From the NCBI RefSeq assembly GCF_039641995.1, contig NZ_CP087714.1, positions 992,001-1,056,000 of the forward strand: a stretch of 64,000 bases of DNA, in the 5' to 3' direction. Below the pieces are notes generated by a model. That model was not told the DNA's origin. It did no database searches and worked only from the letters and a program-made list of their open reading frames with translations. This DNA is from Geoglobus acetivorans (lineage in GTDB: Archaea; Halobacteriota; Archaeoglobi; Archaeoglobales; Archaeoglobaceae). The translations under genes and the position numbers were made by a program. The number at the start of each line of letters is the position of its first letter. The first letter of the stretch is position 1. Below, one piece after another: positions 43,352 to 53,763 of this stretch.

Positions 43352-44436
43352 TGCCTGTGCCAAAGAACTGGGTTTCCATAGAAGTCAAGGAACTTGAGGA
43401 CCTGCCGTGCCTTAGGTATGCGGAGAAGCCTGAGAGGGCGAGCAGCTGGAGACTGCTCAAGGAGAGGGTTGTTGAAGCGGGAATATGCAGTCACTGTGGG
43501 ACATGTACTGTTTGTCCAGTGGATCTGATCATTCTCGAGGACAGACCGGTTGATTTTGACCCGAAAAAGGGCTGCATGGGATGCGGAGTATGTGTCGCAG
43601 TATGTCCAAGATATAATTATTCGCCGCTGAATGGGGTTGGAGAGTACATTGAAGCTTCTGCCGGAAAATCAAAGAGATTCACCGGCCAGGATGGAGCCAT
43701 GGTCACTGAGTTCATGGCCACTGCTCTCGAAATGGGAGAGATCGAGGTTGCACTGTTTGTTGCAAGAGATGAAATGTTCAGACCGTATATCGTTCATGTC
43801 AGGAGTTCAGACGAACTTCTGAATACCAGAATCACAGGAACAAAGTACAGCTACGCTCCTGTCATGCCAGAGCTTCACAGAATTATCAAGAGGTATGATA
43901 GTATTGGTTTTGTTGGGACTCCATGTATGATTTCAGGTATAAGGAAGCTTCAGCAGAAAATTCCCCTCTACAAGAAGAAGGTCAGACTCGCTGTTGGCCT
44001 GTTCTGCACTGAAAACTTTTACTGGCACCAGCTTTATGACTATCTCAAAGAGAGAGGTGCTGATTTGAAGAATGCCGTGAAGACCGACATAACCAAGGGT
44101 AATTTCATTGTTACCTTCAAGGATGGTTCGGAATTCACAATACCTGTTAAGGAGATGGAAGAGATTGTTCCTGACGGGTGTCATGTGTGCCAGGATTTTT
44201 CTGCTGTGGAAGCGGATGTCAGCATCGGAAGTGTGGGCAGCGATCCGGGATTTTCGACGGTTCTGATCAGACGGGAAAACGCAAAGAAAATTTTTGATTA
44301 CATGATTGAAAAGGGCTATGTGGAGACAGGAAAGGCGAAGATGAAAATAGTTCAGAGACTGTGCGATTTCAAGGTCAAGATTCACCCATATCCTCCAAAG
44401 GAAGAGGGACCCGAAAACTCTGAAGGCACCCAGTAA
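43351..44436 (+). CDS. fqoF: F420H2 dehydrogenase subunit F (electron input)
   Basis: 361 aa. Oxidises F420H2 through FAD and passes electrons to the complex. Two N-terminal 4Fe-4S motifs are visible: C46, C49, C52, C55, and C75, C78, C81, C85. The rest is the FrhB/FdhB F420-binding domain (VGTPCMISGIRKLQ; VGLFCTENFYWHQL; GCHVCQDFSAVEADVSIGSVG in parts). Last gene of the operon. Its presence identifies the complex as F420H2- rather than NADH-driven. Confidence 0.95.
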   Translation: MPVPKNWVSIEVKELEDLPCLRYAEKPERASSWRLLKERVVEAGICSHCGTCTVCPVDLIILEDRPVDFDPKKGCMGCGVCVAVCPRYNYSPLNGVGEYIEASAGKSKRFTGQDGAMVTEFMATALEMGEIEVALFVARDEMFRPYIVHVRSSDELLNTRITGTKYSYAPVMPELHRIIKRYDSIGFVGTPCMISGIRKLQQKIPLYKKKVRLAVGLFCTENFYWHQLYDYLKERGADLKNAVKTDITKGNFIVTFKDGSEFTIPVKEMEEIVPDGCHVCQDFSAVEADVSIGSVGSDPGFSTVLIRRENAKKIFDYMIEKGYVETGKAKMKIVQRLCDFKVKIHPYPPKEEGPENSEGTQ

Positions 44437-44437
44437 A

Positions 44438-44457
44438 TTTTTTATTCTTTTTATTTA
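44438..44457 (+). terminator. T-rich terminator of the fqo operon
   Basis: ATTTTTTATTCTTTTTATTT directly follows the fqoF stop; it is the usual archaeal terminator type. A TATA-like TTTATCAATA at its end could equally start the island at 44470. Confidence 0.5.
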
Positions 44458-44469
44458 TCAATATGTTAA

Positions 44470-44530
44470 CCCGCCGTTGCGGCTGGAGTCAGCAGTCGCT
44501 ACGCGATGAAAGGCCGTCGGCAAGCCGTCA
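44470..44530. other. GC-rich island with three small hairpins, candidate ncRNA
   Basis: About 60 bases, visibly GC-rich between AT-rich flanks. Three tight hairpin-forming words lie in order: GCCG-TTG-CGGC (44473-44483), TCGC-TAC-GCGA (44496-44506) and CGGC-AA-GCCG (44518-44527). No good protein frame. In AT-rich hyperthermophiles such islands are often stable RNAs. Strand and class are unclear, and no complete C/D or H/ACA box set is visible. Confidence 0.35.
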
Positions 44531-44544
44531 ATTACACCCTTCTT

Positions 44545-45288
44545 TCAGAGGTCTGTGGGGATGTCTAGAAACTCAACCTCAACGCCCAGTTTGTCGCCAG
44601 CAATGTTCATCAATGCTTTCACTCCAGGGGTTTCGCTGTTGTAGTGTCCGAGGTATATGATGTTCATGGCACAATCCTTTGCAGTGTGATATGCGGAATG
44701 CTCGATTTCTCCCGTGATCAGTAAATCCACACCTTCTTTTTTCGCCTCCTCAATGTATCCTGCACCCCTTCCAGAAACCACTGCTATTTTTTCCACGTAA
44801 TCGTCGCCGAACTTCATGTATCCTACCTCGCCAAACCTGTCTTCGAGGATTTCAAGTATCTCTTCAAATTCGGAATTTGCATAACCTGCGTAACCTATTT
44901 TCGTGCCCTTGTAATCTCCAAATCTGTCCTCAGGTTCGACGCCGATGTATCTGAGTATCATTGCATTGTTTCCGATTTCCGGATGGGCATCGAGTGGTAT
45001 GTGTGCTGCGTAAAGAGAAAGTTCGTTTTCCAGCAGAAACTTCAACCTCTCTTTCAGCAGTCCGGTAATCCTGTCAACCCCATTCCATATTATGCCGTGG
45101 TGCACAACGAGCATCTCTGCCTCACATTCGAGGGCATAGGTAAAGCTCTGCATTGAAGCATCAACAGCAAACGCAATTTTTTCGACATCATGGCTACCCT
45201 CAACCTGCAATCCGTTCGTGCTTGTGTCGGTAAAGCCATGAACATTCAGATACTCATCGAGAAACCCTTCGATAAGTTTGAGATCCAT
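44545..45288 (-). CDS. NIF3-like dinuclear metal protein
   Basis: 247 aa. Family of toroidal NIF3/YbgI/DUF34 proteins with a two-metal site, annotated in places as GTP cyclohydrolase type 2. Metal ligands are in VVHHGIIWNGVDR, AAHIPLDAHPEIG and LGHYNSETPGVKAL. The core STNGLQVEG and the central ITGEIEHSAYHTAKD are conserved. ATG 45288 gives the family start (MDLKLIEGFLDEYL). The true reaction is unsettled. Confidence 0.88.
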   Translation of the reverse strand: MDLKLIEGFLDEYLNVHGFTDTSTNGLQVEGSHDVEKIAFAVDASMQSFTYALECEAEMLVVHHGIIWNGVDRITGLLKERLKFLLENELSLYAAHIPLDAHPEIGNNAMILRYIGVEPEDRFGDYKGTKIGYAGYANSEFEEILEILEDRFGEVGYMKFGDDYVEKIAVVSGRGAGYIEEAKKEGVDLLITGEIEHSAYHTAKDCAMNIIYLGHYNSETPGVKALMNIAGDKLGVEVEFLDIPTDL

Positions 45289-45368
45289 AGGTAGAGACTG
45301 CCAGCAATTTAAAAACATTATCGAAAGATTTTTTTGCATCTATCACGATAAAAAAACGGGGTGATAAT

Positions 45369-46820
45369 GTGAGAAAGGCTATTTTTATACTAACTGCAAT
45401 TATGTTCGCTCTCGTTACAAATGTTGGGGCGGTCTCGGTTGAATACACGGTTAATCCTTCGACCCCTCACCCTGGCGATGTCTTCACCCTTGGCGTTTCT
45501 ATATCTTCTCAGGGATTGGCGTTGAGAGATTTGAAGATAACTTTCATGGAACAGGAGGAGAATCTGGCAATTCTCAAGGATGGAAAGGAGGTATCAATGC
45601 TTACCAGAGATGTTGGAGATGTTTACGGGGACGCAAAAACTACGATAAATCTAATCGCCCACTCTGGAGGAGTTTACAGCCTCAGGGTCAAGGTTGCCTA
45701 CGATTACGGAACAAAAAACTTTGAAGAGGTGTTATCAATTCGAGTTCTCGAGAAGCCTTTGTTCAAGATATCCCAGTACAAGATTCCCGAACTGTTTCCG
45801 GGGACCCAGTCGAACGCATCATTCAGTGTATTGAACAGTGGGGGAAAAGCTAGGAACCTCGTCGCTGAGCTTGTAACGCCGGAGGGCATAATTTCTTCCG
45901 GAAAAATTGAGAAGGATGTGGTCGATAAGGGTGATACCTTCAATCTGACGTTCAATCTGAGCGCGATCCAGTCTCTGAAGCCCGACATTTATCCGGTAAC
46001 TCTTTCTTTGAGGTTTGAAGACAACTTTGGAAACTCATACTCTGAAAACTACTCGTTTTCGGTCAGGGTTGAAGCAAACCCGGCAATAATTATCTCTGAT
46101 ATATCAACGAGCCCGGAGAGCATATATCCTGGAGATAGCTTTACTCTTTCCGTGACAATCCAGAATTCTGGAAAGGGAAAAGCAGAAAATGTTAGAGCTG
46201 TGCTGACATATCCGGATGGCTTCTCAGGTGAGGCCGAAGGATTTGCAGGAAACATCGAATCCGGGACTGCAAAAACAGTACACTTCAGGATTAAAGCCAG
46301 CAAAGACGTTGAAAGCGGAACATATCCGTTCAAACTTTCGGTGTATTCTGATAGCTTAAGCGAAGTGAAGGAATTCGAATTCAGGGTTTTTGTTAATGAC
46401 TTTGGAGATATAGACCTTGAAATTTCTGGAATTTACTTCTCTGACAGACCTCTTGCAGGTTCGGAGTTCACACTTTCCTTCCAGCTCGAAAACGTCGGAC
46501 AGCAAACCGCAAAAGCCGTCAGCATAGAACTGGAACTCCCTTACGGGTTCGAAGGGCGAAATCAGTATTTCACCGGGACCATTGAAGGTGGAGACTCAGC
46601 AACTGCATCATTTGACCTTAAGGCTCCTGAAGAATCCGGAGACTACATTGTCAAGACAAAAATATCGTACCTGGACTCCAAATATGAACGGCACGAAGTT
46701 GAAAGAACGTTCACTCTGCATGTTTACTCCACAGAAAGCAAGAGCGCCCTGTATGCAGGAGTTCTGGCCGTCATTTTTGTCATTGCTGCCATACTCCTCT
46801 GGAGGAGACGCAAAAAATGA
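45369..46820 (+). CDS. Exported S-layer-like (COG1361) membrane-anchored protein
   Basis: 483 aa from GTG 45369. Signal peptide at 1-20 (FILTAIMFALVTNVGAVS). Three or four Ig-like repeats follow, with recurring motifs (VNPSTPHPGDVFTLGVSIS; SPESIYPGDSFTLSVTIQNS; AGSEFTLSFQLENVG). The C-terminus has one TM helix plus RRRKK stop-transfer. Such COG1361 proteins are often linked to MacB-type ABC systems, as here, and may be the periplasm-side partner. Its ATGA-type end overlaps the ATPase gene. Confidence 0.8.
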   Translation: MRKAIFILTAIMFALVTNVGAVSVEYTVNPSTPHPGDVFTLGVSISSQGLALRDLKITFMEQEENLAILKDGKEVSMLTRDVGDVYGDAKTTINLIAHSGGVYSLRVKVAYDYGTKNFEEVLSIRVLEKPLFKISQYKIPELFPGTQSNASFSVLNSGGKARNLVAELVTPEGIISSGKIEKDVVDKGDTFNLTFNLSAIQSLKPDIYPVTLSLRFEDNFGNSYSENYSFSVRVEANPAIIISDISTSPESIYPGDSFTLSVTIQNSGKGKAENVRAVLTYPDGFSGEAEGFAGNIESGTAKTVHFRIKASKDVESGTYPFKLSVYSDSLSEVKEFEFRVFVNDFGDIDLEISGIYFSDRPLAGSEFTLSFQLENVGQQTAKAVSIELELPYGFEGRNQYFTGTIEGGDSATASFDLKAPEESGDYIVKTKISYLDSKYERHEVERTFTLHVYSTESKSALYAGVLAVIFVIAAILLWRRRKK

Positions 46821-47518
46821 GTCTGATCTCTCTTGAGGATGTCTGGAAAACCTACAGGATGGACAGGGTGGAGGTTCACGCTTTGAGAGGGGCCACCCTC
46901 GAGGTGGGAGAAGGCGAGTTTGTCGTAATTCTCGGACCTTCAGGTTCGGGGAAAACGACCCTGCTGAACATAATTGGCGGGATAGATTTGCCCACGAAGG
47001 GGAAGGTGTATTTCAGGGGCAGGGATATTTCGAAACTTGATGACAGGGAACTCACTCTCCACAGAAGGAAAAACGTGGGATTTGTTTTCCAGTTTTTTAA
47101 CCTCCTCCCAACCCTGACAGCGAGAGAAAATGTTATGATTGCTCAGGAGCTTGTCGATAATCCCAGAGACGTCGATGAGGTTCTGGAATTTGTGGGGCTT
47201 GGGGATAGAGCAAATCATTTCCCCTCCGAGCTCAGCGGTGGTGAGCAGCAGAGGGTTGCAATTGCAAGGGCACTTGTAAAAAATCCGCCACTCATTCTGG
47301 CAGACGAGCCCACCGGAAGTCTTGATCTCGAAACAGGAAAGCGGGTTTTGAGAGTTATGAGAGACATAAACAGGGAAAGCAGGATAACCTTCATCCTTGT
47401 TACGCACAATTCAGTCATAGGGGAAATGGCAGACAAAATCGTGAGGCTGAGAGATGGAAAGGTTGCTGACATAAAAATAAACGAATCCCCGCTTGAACCG
47501 GAGGAGCTTGAATGGTAG
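46817..47518 (+). CDS. ABC transporter ATP-binding protein (MacB/LolD-like)
   Basis: 233 aa. Walker [18 protein letters not shown]-loop [18 protein letters not shown], signature [15 protein letters not shown], Walker [17 protein letters not shown] and the His of VTHNS are all intact. This subfamily works with FtsX/MacB permeases that push on extracytoplasmic proteins, not in classical transport. Overlaps both neighbours. Confidence 0.93.
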   Translation: MSLISLEDVWKTYRMDRVEVHALRGATLEVGEGEFVVILGPSGSGKTTLLNIIGGIDLPTKGKVYFRGRDISKLDDRELTLHRRKNVGFVFQFFNLLPTLTARENVMIAQELVDNPRDVDEVLEFVGLGDRANHFPSELSGGEQQRVAIARALVKNPPLILADEPTGSLDLETGKRVLRVMRDINRESRITFILVTHNSVIGEMADKIVRLRDGKVADIKINESPLEPEELEW

Positions 47519-49839
47519 CAATCCTGCATCTAAAGGTATTGAGGGATATAAAGGCTCAGAAATATCAGTTTCTGGCAATTATTTTTCTGATTGTGGCAGG
47601 AGTTGGGCTTTTCTCTGCATTTTACATGGCATATCTGAATTTGAGCACCACTTACCATCATTTTTATAACGAAATGGATTTTGAGGACCTTTCAGCCACG
47701 TTCCTTCCAGTCAGTCAGGAAAAGCTTGAGAAAGTCAAGAGAATAGATGGGATAAAGGATTTTGTCGTAAGGACGACTCTGTATGGCATTTACGAAAGAG
47801 AAAACAGAGAAATCACTTTGAGATTTGTTACAATGCCTGATGAAATGGCAGTTAACAGACTGTACCTTGTTGAGGGCAGGTTTCCGGATAAGGGAGAAAA
47901 CGCAATTCTGCTGCTGAAGAACTTTGCAGACTTCCACGGGATAAAGCCCGGTGAAGTCATTGAGGCGACCGTGGAGGGAAAGAAGGTAAAATTTACGGTT
48001 TCAGGAATAGTCTATTCCCCCGAATTTCTCTGGATATTTGAGTCCGGGAGCTGGATTACAACTCCTGAGAACTTTGGTGTTGTTTTTGTCAACCACAAAA
48101 CACTTGAAAAAGCGCTTGGGAGGGAATTGCCACCAACGGAAATTCACATAACTGTGGTTGATAAAAGCAGAGTGGAAGAGGTCATAAACAGGGTTTCGGA
48201 TGTGATTGGCAGGGATAATCTGATAACAATTTACAAAAGAGAAGACCAGCCAAGCTATCGGGCGCTGAAAATGGATCTCGATGGATTCAGGGAGATGGCA
48301 ATAATGTTTCCCGCTCTTTTTTATCTAATCTCTGCCATGATGATCTACATACTGATGTCTCGTCTTGTCAGGGAACAGAGAAGGGTTATAGCAGTTTTGA
48401 GAGCCACTGGATACACTAAGACGGAGATACTTATTCACTATTCCCTTCATTCTGTAATCTCTGGTATTGTGGGAACTGCTGGGGGGATTGTACTCGGCTT
48501 TGTGCTTTCTTCCGTAATAACTGATGTTTACGTGAGTTACCTCAACATTCCGTATTCTATAGTGGGAGTGTATCCCGATGTCATCCTGTTCTCTTTTGTT
48601 ATGGGTGTGGGTGTCCCAGCATTTGCAGGCATATTAACTGCATTGAGTGCGGCTAAGGTCAAACCAGCTTCAGCACTGAGGGGTATAGAGGTTAAATCTG
48701 AAGGCATCAGGGCTGAAAAACTCTTTGCAGTTTTTTCGAGAGCATCACTTCTCACAAAGTTTGCAGTCAGAAATATGTTCAGAAATCCCCGGAGAACTGT
48801 TTACTCAATTTTTGCAGTAATGTCGAGCGTTGTTCTGCTCCTTGTATCCCTTTCGTTTGTTGACGCGACCAATTATGTTCTTGACACACAGTTTAATGAA
48901 ATCACAACCTACAACGTAAAGGTGAAAACGGGCAGCGAGGAGATTTACAGCAGGATAAAGAAAATGGGAGAGGTTGAGGAAGCCATAAAATTCATTGAAG
49001 TGGGAGTTGTTATAGAGAAGGATGGTAAAAGGAAAGCAACTGTTCTTTACGCTCTGCCTGCTGACCAGAATCTCATCAATATATTTGATATGGAGGGGCG
49101 GCGGAGGCTGCCTCCATCAGATGGTGTTGTTTTGCCAGAAATAATTGCCAAGGAGCTGGAAATCTCTCCGGGTGAGGAAATTTACCTGACTTCCTCCGAG
49201 TTTGGGAAAATAAAGGTTAAGGTATCCGAAATCTATGATCAGCCAATGATTCCTGCAATGTATTCGGATATCGACTATTTTTCGAGAATTTCGGGACAGA
49301 AATTCAATACAGTTGCAGTAAAATTCAGAGACGGCATGGTGAATGAGGGGAAAACACGGATCTCAGAAATTGAGGGAGTCAGGATAGATTCGGTGGATGA
49401 GCTGAAAGATTACATTGATCAGGTTATGGGTCTAATGTATGCTTTTACGGGTTTTGCACTTATCTTTGGGGGATCTATCGGTTTTTCGGCAATCTTCAAC
49501 ACCGTAACGATAAGTGTTATGGAAAGAAGGGTCGAAATAGCAACCCTCAAGATGCTGGGCTTCACGGATGGGGAGATATTCAAAACTCTGGTACTGGAGG
49601 TCATTTTGATGGGATTTGCAGGGATAGTTCTCGGCATTCCTGCTGGCTATTACGTGGCTGGAAAATTCTTCGAGTCATTTGAAAGCGAGCTGTATTTGAT
49701 TCCGATGAGAATCTCTCTTGGAAGTTATGCGATCTCCATGGTCTTTGTTCTGATGGTCATATTGCTGTCGATGGTTCCAGCTTTCAGGTATATTAGGAAA
49801 ATGGATATTCAGAAAATTGCAAGCGAGTTTGTTGGTTGA
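47512..49839 (+). CDS. FtsX/MacB-like ABC permease
   Basis: 775 aa with two FtsX domains. TM1 at about 17-40 is followed by a large external domain (about 45-255). TMs at about 260-390 form the first FtsX core with [21 protein letters not shown] second TM (about 430-450) leads another external domain and three C-terminal TMs (about 640-760) with [20 protein letters not shown]. This two-repeat form is like LolC-fused or MacB-type mechanotransmission permeases. Operon with the surface protein and the ATPase. Confidence 0.88.
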   Translation: MVAILHLKVLRDIKAQKYQFLAIIFLIVAGVGLFSAFYMAYLNLSTTYHHFYNEMDFEDLSATFLPVSQEKLEKVKRIDGIKDFVVRTTLYGIYERENREITLRFVTMPDEMAVNRLYLVEGRFPDKGENAILLLKNFADFHGIKPGEVIEATVEGKKVKFTVSGIVYSPEFLWIFESGSWITTPENFGVVFVNHKTLEKALGRELPPTEIHITVVDKSRVEEVINRVSDVIGRDNLITIYKREDQPSYRALKMDLDGFREMAIMFPALFYLISAMMIYILMSRLVREQRRVIAVLRATGYTKTEILIHYSLHSVISGIVGTAGGIVLGFVLSSVITDVYVSYLNIPYSIVGVYPDVILFSFVMGVGVPAFAGILTALSAAKVKPASALRGIEVKSEGIRAEKLFAVFSRASLLTKFAVRNMFRNPRRTVYSIFAVMSSVVLLLVSLSFVDATNYVLDTQFNEITTYNVKVKTGSEEIYSRIKKMGEVEEAIKFIEVGVVIEKDGKRKATVLYALPADQNLINIFDMEGRRRLPPSDGVVLPEIIAKELEISPGEEIYLTSSEFGKIKVKVSEIYDQPMIPAMYSDIDYFSRISGQKFNTVAVKFRDGMVNEGKTRISEIEGVRIDSVDELKDYIDQVMGLMYAFTGFALIFGGSIGFSAIFNTVTISVMERRVEIATLKMLGFTDGEIFKTLVLEVILMGFAGIVLGIPAGYYVAGKFFESFESELYLIPMRISLGSYAISMVFVLMVILLSMVPAFRYIRKMDIQKIASEFVG

Positions 49840-49861
49840 AATAAATCAAAATTAAAAAAGC

Positions 49862-50215
49862 TCAGGTTCTGTAAGCTTCACCAAAGTCGAAATCCAGCTC
49901 CTGGCTTATCAGGTCTCCCACTTCACCAAGCAGACTTACCAGTCTGTTGTAGGAGTCCATAAAGTTCCTGACACTCTCAAGCTCGTTCAGCTTACCCTGA
50001 ATTTCGGTCAGGGAGTTCAGCAAAGCCTCATCTACTTCTCCCATAAGCTGTTTTGAGAGGAACTCCTGCTGCTTTTCCTGAAATTCTATCAGAAGATTCT
50101 GAGCAACTTCATCCTGCTTTAAAACCTCTTCTGTGGCAATAAATTCCCTATACTCCTCGCTCTCGGATATGGATTTCGCAAGGGCTATTGCCCTATCTCT
50201 AATTACGTCATTCAT
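49862..50215 (-). CDS. YlbF/YmcA-like protein
   Basis: 117 aa, all helical. NDVIRDRAIALAKSISESEE, KQDEVAQNLLIEFQEKQQEF and VRNFMDSYNRLVSLLGEV match the Com_YlbF family, known in Bacillus as RNA-turnover/competence accessory proteins. The archaeal role is unknown. SD GAAGGTGA lies just upstream of ATG 50215. It is divergent from rpl15e. Confidence 0.7.
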   Translation of the reverse strand: MNDVIRDRAIALAKSISESEEYREFIATEEVLKQDEVAQNLLIEFQEKQQEFLSKQLMGEVDEALLNSLTEIQGKLNELESVRNFMDSYNRLVSLLGEVGDLISQELDFDFGEAYRT

Positions 50216-50310
50216 TTATTTCACCTTCCTTTCTTCCCCGCTTGCCTTACAAACTATTTTAATGTTTCGCTGTTGTCCCGGCATGAGGTTGTTGCTGGAT
50301 ACATTCTCCG

Positions 50311-50320
50311 ATATATTTAT
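50311..50320 (+). promoter_or_regulatory. TATA box of the rpl15e/RNase P/exosome operon
   Basis: ATATATTTAT, about 50 bases before rpl15e. It predicts a leader carrying the Shine-Dalgarno GGAGGG (50357-50362). Confidence 0.5.
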
Positions 50321-50368
50321 TAAGCCATTTAGAAAAGCTCGCTTAATCACGCTAATGGAGGGTTAAAA

Positions 50369-50950
50369 ATGAAATCAGCTTACGCGTACATAAGGGATGC
50401 ATGGAAAAGACCCTGGGATGGCTATGTTGGCCAGCTGATGTGGGAGAGACTGCAGAAGTGGAGAAGGGAGCCAGCCATAGTCAGGGTCGAGAGACCCACA
50501 AGACTTGACAGAGCAAGGGCCCTTGGATACAAGGCCAAGAAGGGAGTTATAGTGGTGAGAGTCAGGATAAGGAGGGGTGGAAGGAGAATAAGCAGACCTA
50601 ACAAGGGCAGGAAGACAAAGAATCTCATGGTAAGCAGACTGACGCCGAAGAAAAATCTTCAGTGGATTGCTGAGGAAAGAGCAGCAAGAAAGTATCCGAA
50701 CATGGAAGTGCTCAACTCCTACTGGGTTGGAGAGGACGGCAGATACAAGTGGTTTGAGGTAATTCTCGTTGACAGAGCACATCCTGCCATTCTGAGTGAT
50801 CCGCAGCTTTCTGGAGTGGCGAATCAGAAGGGCAGAGTTTTCAGGGGGCTCACATCTGCAGGTAGAAAATCAAGAGGTCTGAGGAAGAAAGGCAGGGGAG
50901 CTGAGAAGGTCAGACCAAGCTACAGAGCCAATTTCAGGAGAAAAGATTGA
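50369..50950 (+). CDS. rpl15e: Ribosomal protein eL15
   Basis: 193 aa. [20 protein letters not shown] at the N-terminus, [20 protein letters not shown] and a C-terminal [15 protein letters not shown]. Large-subunit protein. Heads a set of RNA-processing genes running to rpoP. Confidence 0.96.
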   Translation: MKSAYAYIRDAWKRPWDGYVGQLMWERLQKWRREPAIVRVERPTRLDRARALGYKAKKGVIVVRVRIRRGGRRISRPNKGRKTKNLMVSRLTPKKNLQWIAEERAARKYPNMEVLNSYWVGEDGRYKWFEVILVDRAHPAILSDPQLSGVANQKGRVFRGLTSAGRKSRGLRKKGRGAEKVRPSYRANFRRKD

Positions 50951-50966
50951 TTCCCCATCTATTTTT

Positions 50967-51404
50967 ATGAAAATAGACAATATAGTTCTTTCAGCGATTG
51001 TTTATTCTACAGAGGACCCAGATAAGGTTTCTCAGGCCTTATCTAATCTCATTCCCTTTGAGTTCGAAATCCTTGTGAGCAAGGCAACCGGACACTTTGG
51101 AAACCCTCTTGAGTTTCTTGAGGTGGAGCTAAAAAGAAAAAGGGAGATAAAGGAATTCTGGAACAATCTTGTCGATCGTCTTGGAGACCAGAGAGAAGTT
51201 CTTGTGGAGTTCATTGAAGATGTTGTCGATGAGGAAGGCGTATTTCACATAAGGCTTAACAAACAATCTGCGTATCTTGGAAATGTTGAGCTTGATTTTG
51301 GTGGAGACTCAATACTTGTGAGAGCGAAACTCGTTACCTTCCCGGCCAGAAGGGAAAAAATTATTGACTTCGCAAGGAAGATAATCTCTGAAGGTTATGA
51401 TTGA
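50967..51404 (+). CDS. RNA-binding protein (COG1325)
   Basis: 145 aa. Archaeal family annotated as predicted exosome-associated RNA-binding protein. A mixed alpha/beta fold with ATGHFGNPLEFLEVELKRK and a C-terminal DSILVRAKLVTFPARREKII. Its place beside the RNase P and exosome genes supports a role in RNA processing, unproven. Confidence 0.82.
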   Translation: MKIDNIVLSAIVYSTEDPDKVSQALSNLIPFEFEILVSKATGHFGNPLEFLEVELKRKREIKEFWNNLVDRLGDQREVLVEFIEDVVDEEGVFHIRLNKQSAYLGNVELDFGGDSILVRAKLVTFPARREKIIDFARKIISEGYD

Positions 51405-51975
51405 CTTCATAAGGTTTGATTATAGGGGGACTGTGGATTTTGGGTTCAAAACATATGTCGTTTTTGGAGAAGAGACTGAAAGCAATTATCAGGGTTGCAT
51501 GATTTATGCATCGTCCACAAAAGAGCTGAGAGAGATGCTGAGGGGCGTGGATGGGCTAATAGGTGTAATGAGTGAAAGGGTTGAGGTTAACAGATATGCG
51601 GTGATGCGAAAGAAGGTGGATGTTCTGCTGGATTTCCCAGGCAGAAAGCTTGATTATCCAACTTTCAAGCTTGCAAGAGAGAAAGACGTCCTAATTGAGG
51701 TCTCTCTTTCAACACTCATGTGTTTTGAAGGATGGCGGAGAGTGAATTATCTGGATGAGCTGAGGACGATGTTCAGGGTTATAAACAAGTTCGACACACC
51801 CTTTATACTTACAAGCGGTGCAGAGAATATTTACGGCATGCGGAAAAAGTCTCAGATTTATCACGTATTTGATTTTCTCGGGGCAGATGTTGAAAGGGCA
51901 AAATTCTGGGCGGAGAGGCTGTACAGAAGGCTGTATGACGACAGTTACATTATGGATGGAGTTGAAATCCTATGA
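51397..51975 (+). CDS. rnp3: RNase P protein component 3 (Rpp30)
   Basis: 192 aa, TIM-barrel-like. FIRFDYRGTVDFG at the N-terminus and the LTSGAENIYGMRKK loop are family traits. Pairs with Pop5 to position the RNase P RNA catalytic domain. Overlaps the gene before by eight bases and Pop5 after by four. Confidence 0.92.
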   Translation: MIDFIRFDYRGTVDFGFKTYVVFGEETESNYQGCMIYASSTKELREMLRGVDGLIGVMSERVEVNRYAVMRKKVDVLLDFPGRKLDYPTFKLAREKDVLIEVSLSTLMCFEGWRRVNYLDELRTMFRVINKFDTPFILTSGAENIYGMRKKSQIYHVFDFLGADVERAKFWAERLYRRLYDDSYIMDGVEIL

Positions 51976-52328
51976 AAGCGTTACCTCCTTCCCTCAGGAA
52001 GAGAAAAAGATATATTGCTTTCAGATTTATTGGAACTGGAGATATAGAAAAATCTGAAGTTTCAGATGTATTGAAAAATACTACGATCCAGCTGTTTGGG
52101 GAATTGAATGCCCCAAAACTCCGTTTGATTGAGTTTGACGGTGAGGCTGGAATGGTAATGTGCGAGCATAGTGAAGTGGATAAAATAAAAATAACACTAA
52201 CGCTGATTGAAGAAATAAATGGTAAAAAAGTAATCCCGCTGATACTCGGTGTCGCAGGAACAATTAAAAGCTGTAAAAGAAAATATCTGGAGGTGTTAAG
52301 AAATGCAGATTCCGCAAATGGGGTATGA
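51972..52328 (+). CDS. rnp2: RNase P protein component 2 (Pop5)
   Basis: 118 aa. PSLRKRKRYIAFRFIG opens the ferredoxin-like fold, MVMCEHSEVDKIKITLTLI and VAGTIKSCKRKYLEVL follow. Partner of Rpp30. Overlaps psmA by 26 nt. Confidence 0.92.
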   Translation: MKALPPSLRKRKRYIAFRFIGTGDIEKSEVSDVLKNTTIQLFGELNAPKLRLIEFDGEAGMVMCEHSEVDKIKITLTLIEEINGKKVIPLILGVAGTIKSCKRKYLEVLRNADSANGV

Positions 52329-53043
52329 CCGGGCGATAACGATTTTCAGCCCAGATGGTAGATTATATCAGGTTGAATATGCAAGAGAGGCTGTAAAAAG
52401 AGGGGCAACCGCAATCGGAATTAAAACCAAGGAGGGAGTTGTCGTTCTGGCAGATCGGAGAGTAGGAAGCAGGTTGCTCGAGGCAGATACAATTGAGAAA
52501 ATTTACAGGATAGATTCTCACATCTGTGCCGCAACTTCTGGACTGGTTGCAGATGCGAGAGTCCTTATAGCAAGAGCGAGGCTCGAAGCTCAGATTAACA
52601 AGCTCACCTACGATGAACCTATTGGTGTGAAAGAGCTAGCGAGAAAAATCTGCGATTTCAAGCAGCAGTACACCCAGTACGGTGGAGTCAGGCCTTTTGG
52701 TGTTTCTCTTCTGATAGCCGGTGTTGACGATGAACCCAAGCTTTTTGAGACTGACCCGAGCGGAGCTTTGCTGGAGTATAAGGCTACTGCAATCGGTTCT
52801 GGAAGGAATGAGGTTATGGAGTATTTTGAGAAGGAATACCGTGAGGACATGTCTCTGGATGATGCAATTCTCCTCGGCTTAGTGGCGATGGGCAAGGCCA
52901 TAAACAGCGAGCTTGACGTTGAGGGAATCGAGGTGGGAACAGTAAGGGTCGACGATAAGGAATTCAAACTTCTGACGTATGAGGAACTCGGTAGCTACAT
53001 CGAAAAGGCGAACCAGATAATCAGCGAGGAGCTCGGCAAGTAA
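52303..53043 (+). CDS. psmA: 20S proteasome alpha subunit
   Basis: 246 aa. [20 protein letters not shown] is the near-invariant N-terminal gate and helix H0. [14 protein letters not shown] and [18 protein letters not shown] follow. Forms the outer rings. GGAGGTG precedes ATG 52303 from within Pop5. Confidence 0.97.
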   Translation: MQIPQMGYDRAITIFSPDGRLYQVEYAREAVKRGATAIGIKTKEGVVVLADRRVGSRLLEADTIEKIYRIDSHICAATSGLVADARVLIARARLEAQINKLTYDEPIGVKELARKICDFKQQYTQYGGVRPFGVSLLIAGVDDEPKLFETDPSGALLEYKATAIGSGRNEVMEYFEKEYREDMSLDDAILLGLVAMGKAINSELDVEGIEVGTVRVDDKEFKLLTYEELGSYIEKANQIISEELGK

Positions 53044-53057
53044 AGGGAGGCTCCGTC

Positions 53058-53759
53058 ATGGTATCCTTAGAGAAGGCAGTGATTGCAAGGCTTCGAAAGG
53101 GCGGTGAAAACTTCGAAGTTCTTGTGGACCCATACCTTGCGAGAGATCTGAAAGAAGGCAAGGAAGTAAACTTTGATGAACTTGTGGCGGCTGAGGAGGT
53201 ATTTCATGATGCAAAGAAGGGGACAAGGGCTTCAGTCGAAGATTTGCAAAAGGTCTTTGGCACATCCGATATAACTGAAATCATAAGGACGATAATTCTT
53301 GAGGGAGATGTTCAGATAACTGCAGAACAGAGAAAGGAGATGCTTGAACAGAAAAAAAGGCAGGTTATCGAGTACATCCGCAGGAATGCAATCGATCCGA
53401 GAACGAACGCCCCTCATACGTATTCGAGGATAGAGGCTGCTCTTGAGGAAGCAAGGGTAAATATAGACATTTTTAAACCTGCTGAGGCGCAGGCGAGGGA
53501 AATAGTTAAGGCTCTAAAGCCAATTCTACCTCTGAAATTTGAGGAAGTTGATGTAGCGATAAAGATTCCTCCTGAATATACGGGCAAGGCCATATCAGCT
53601 CTCTATAACTTTGGAACCGTTCTCAGAGAGGAGTGGCAAAAAGATGGGAGCTGGATATGTGTGATGAGAATTCCTGCAGGAATGCAGGCCGATTTAATGG
53701 ATCTGCTTGGCAGGGTTGCAAAGGGGGAGGCGCTGACAAAAATACTGAGCCGGAGGTGA
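53058..53759 (+). CDS. Ribosome maturation protein SBDS (SDO1)
   Basis: 233 aa. Helps release aIF6 from new 50S subunits. Three domains: FYSH-like N-terminus ([20 protein letters not shown]), three-helix middle ([39 protein letters not shown]) and a ferredoxin-like C-terminus. Conserved between psmA and rrp4. Confidence 0.95.
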   Translation: MVSLEKAVIARLRKGGENFEVLVDPYLARDLKEGKEVNFDELVAAEEVFHDAKKGTRASVEDLQKVFGTSDITEIIRTIILEGDVQITAEQRKEMLEQKKRQVIEYIRRNAIDPRTNAPHTYSRIEAALEEARVNIDIFKPAEAQAREIVKALKPILPLKFEEVDVAIKIPPEYTGKAISALYNFGTVLREEWQKDGSWICVMRIPAGMQADLMDLLGRVAKGEALTKILSRR

Positions 53760-53763
53760 AATG

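Noticed and set aside
44463-44660. Plus-strand 65-codon frame over the GC island
   Set aside because: Arg/Ser/Gln-rich with no start signal; runs antisense into the NIF3-like gene.
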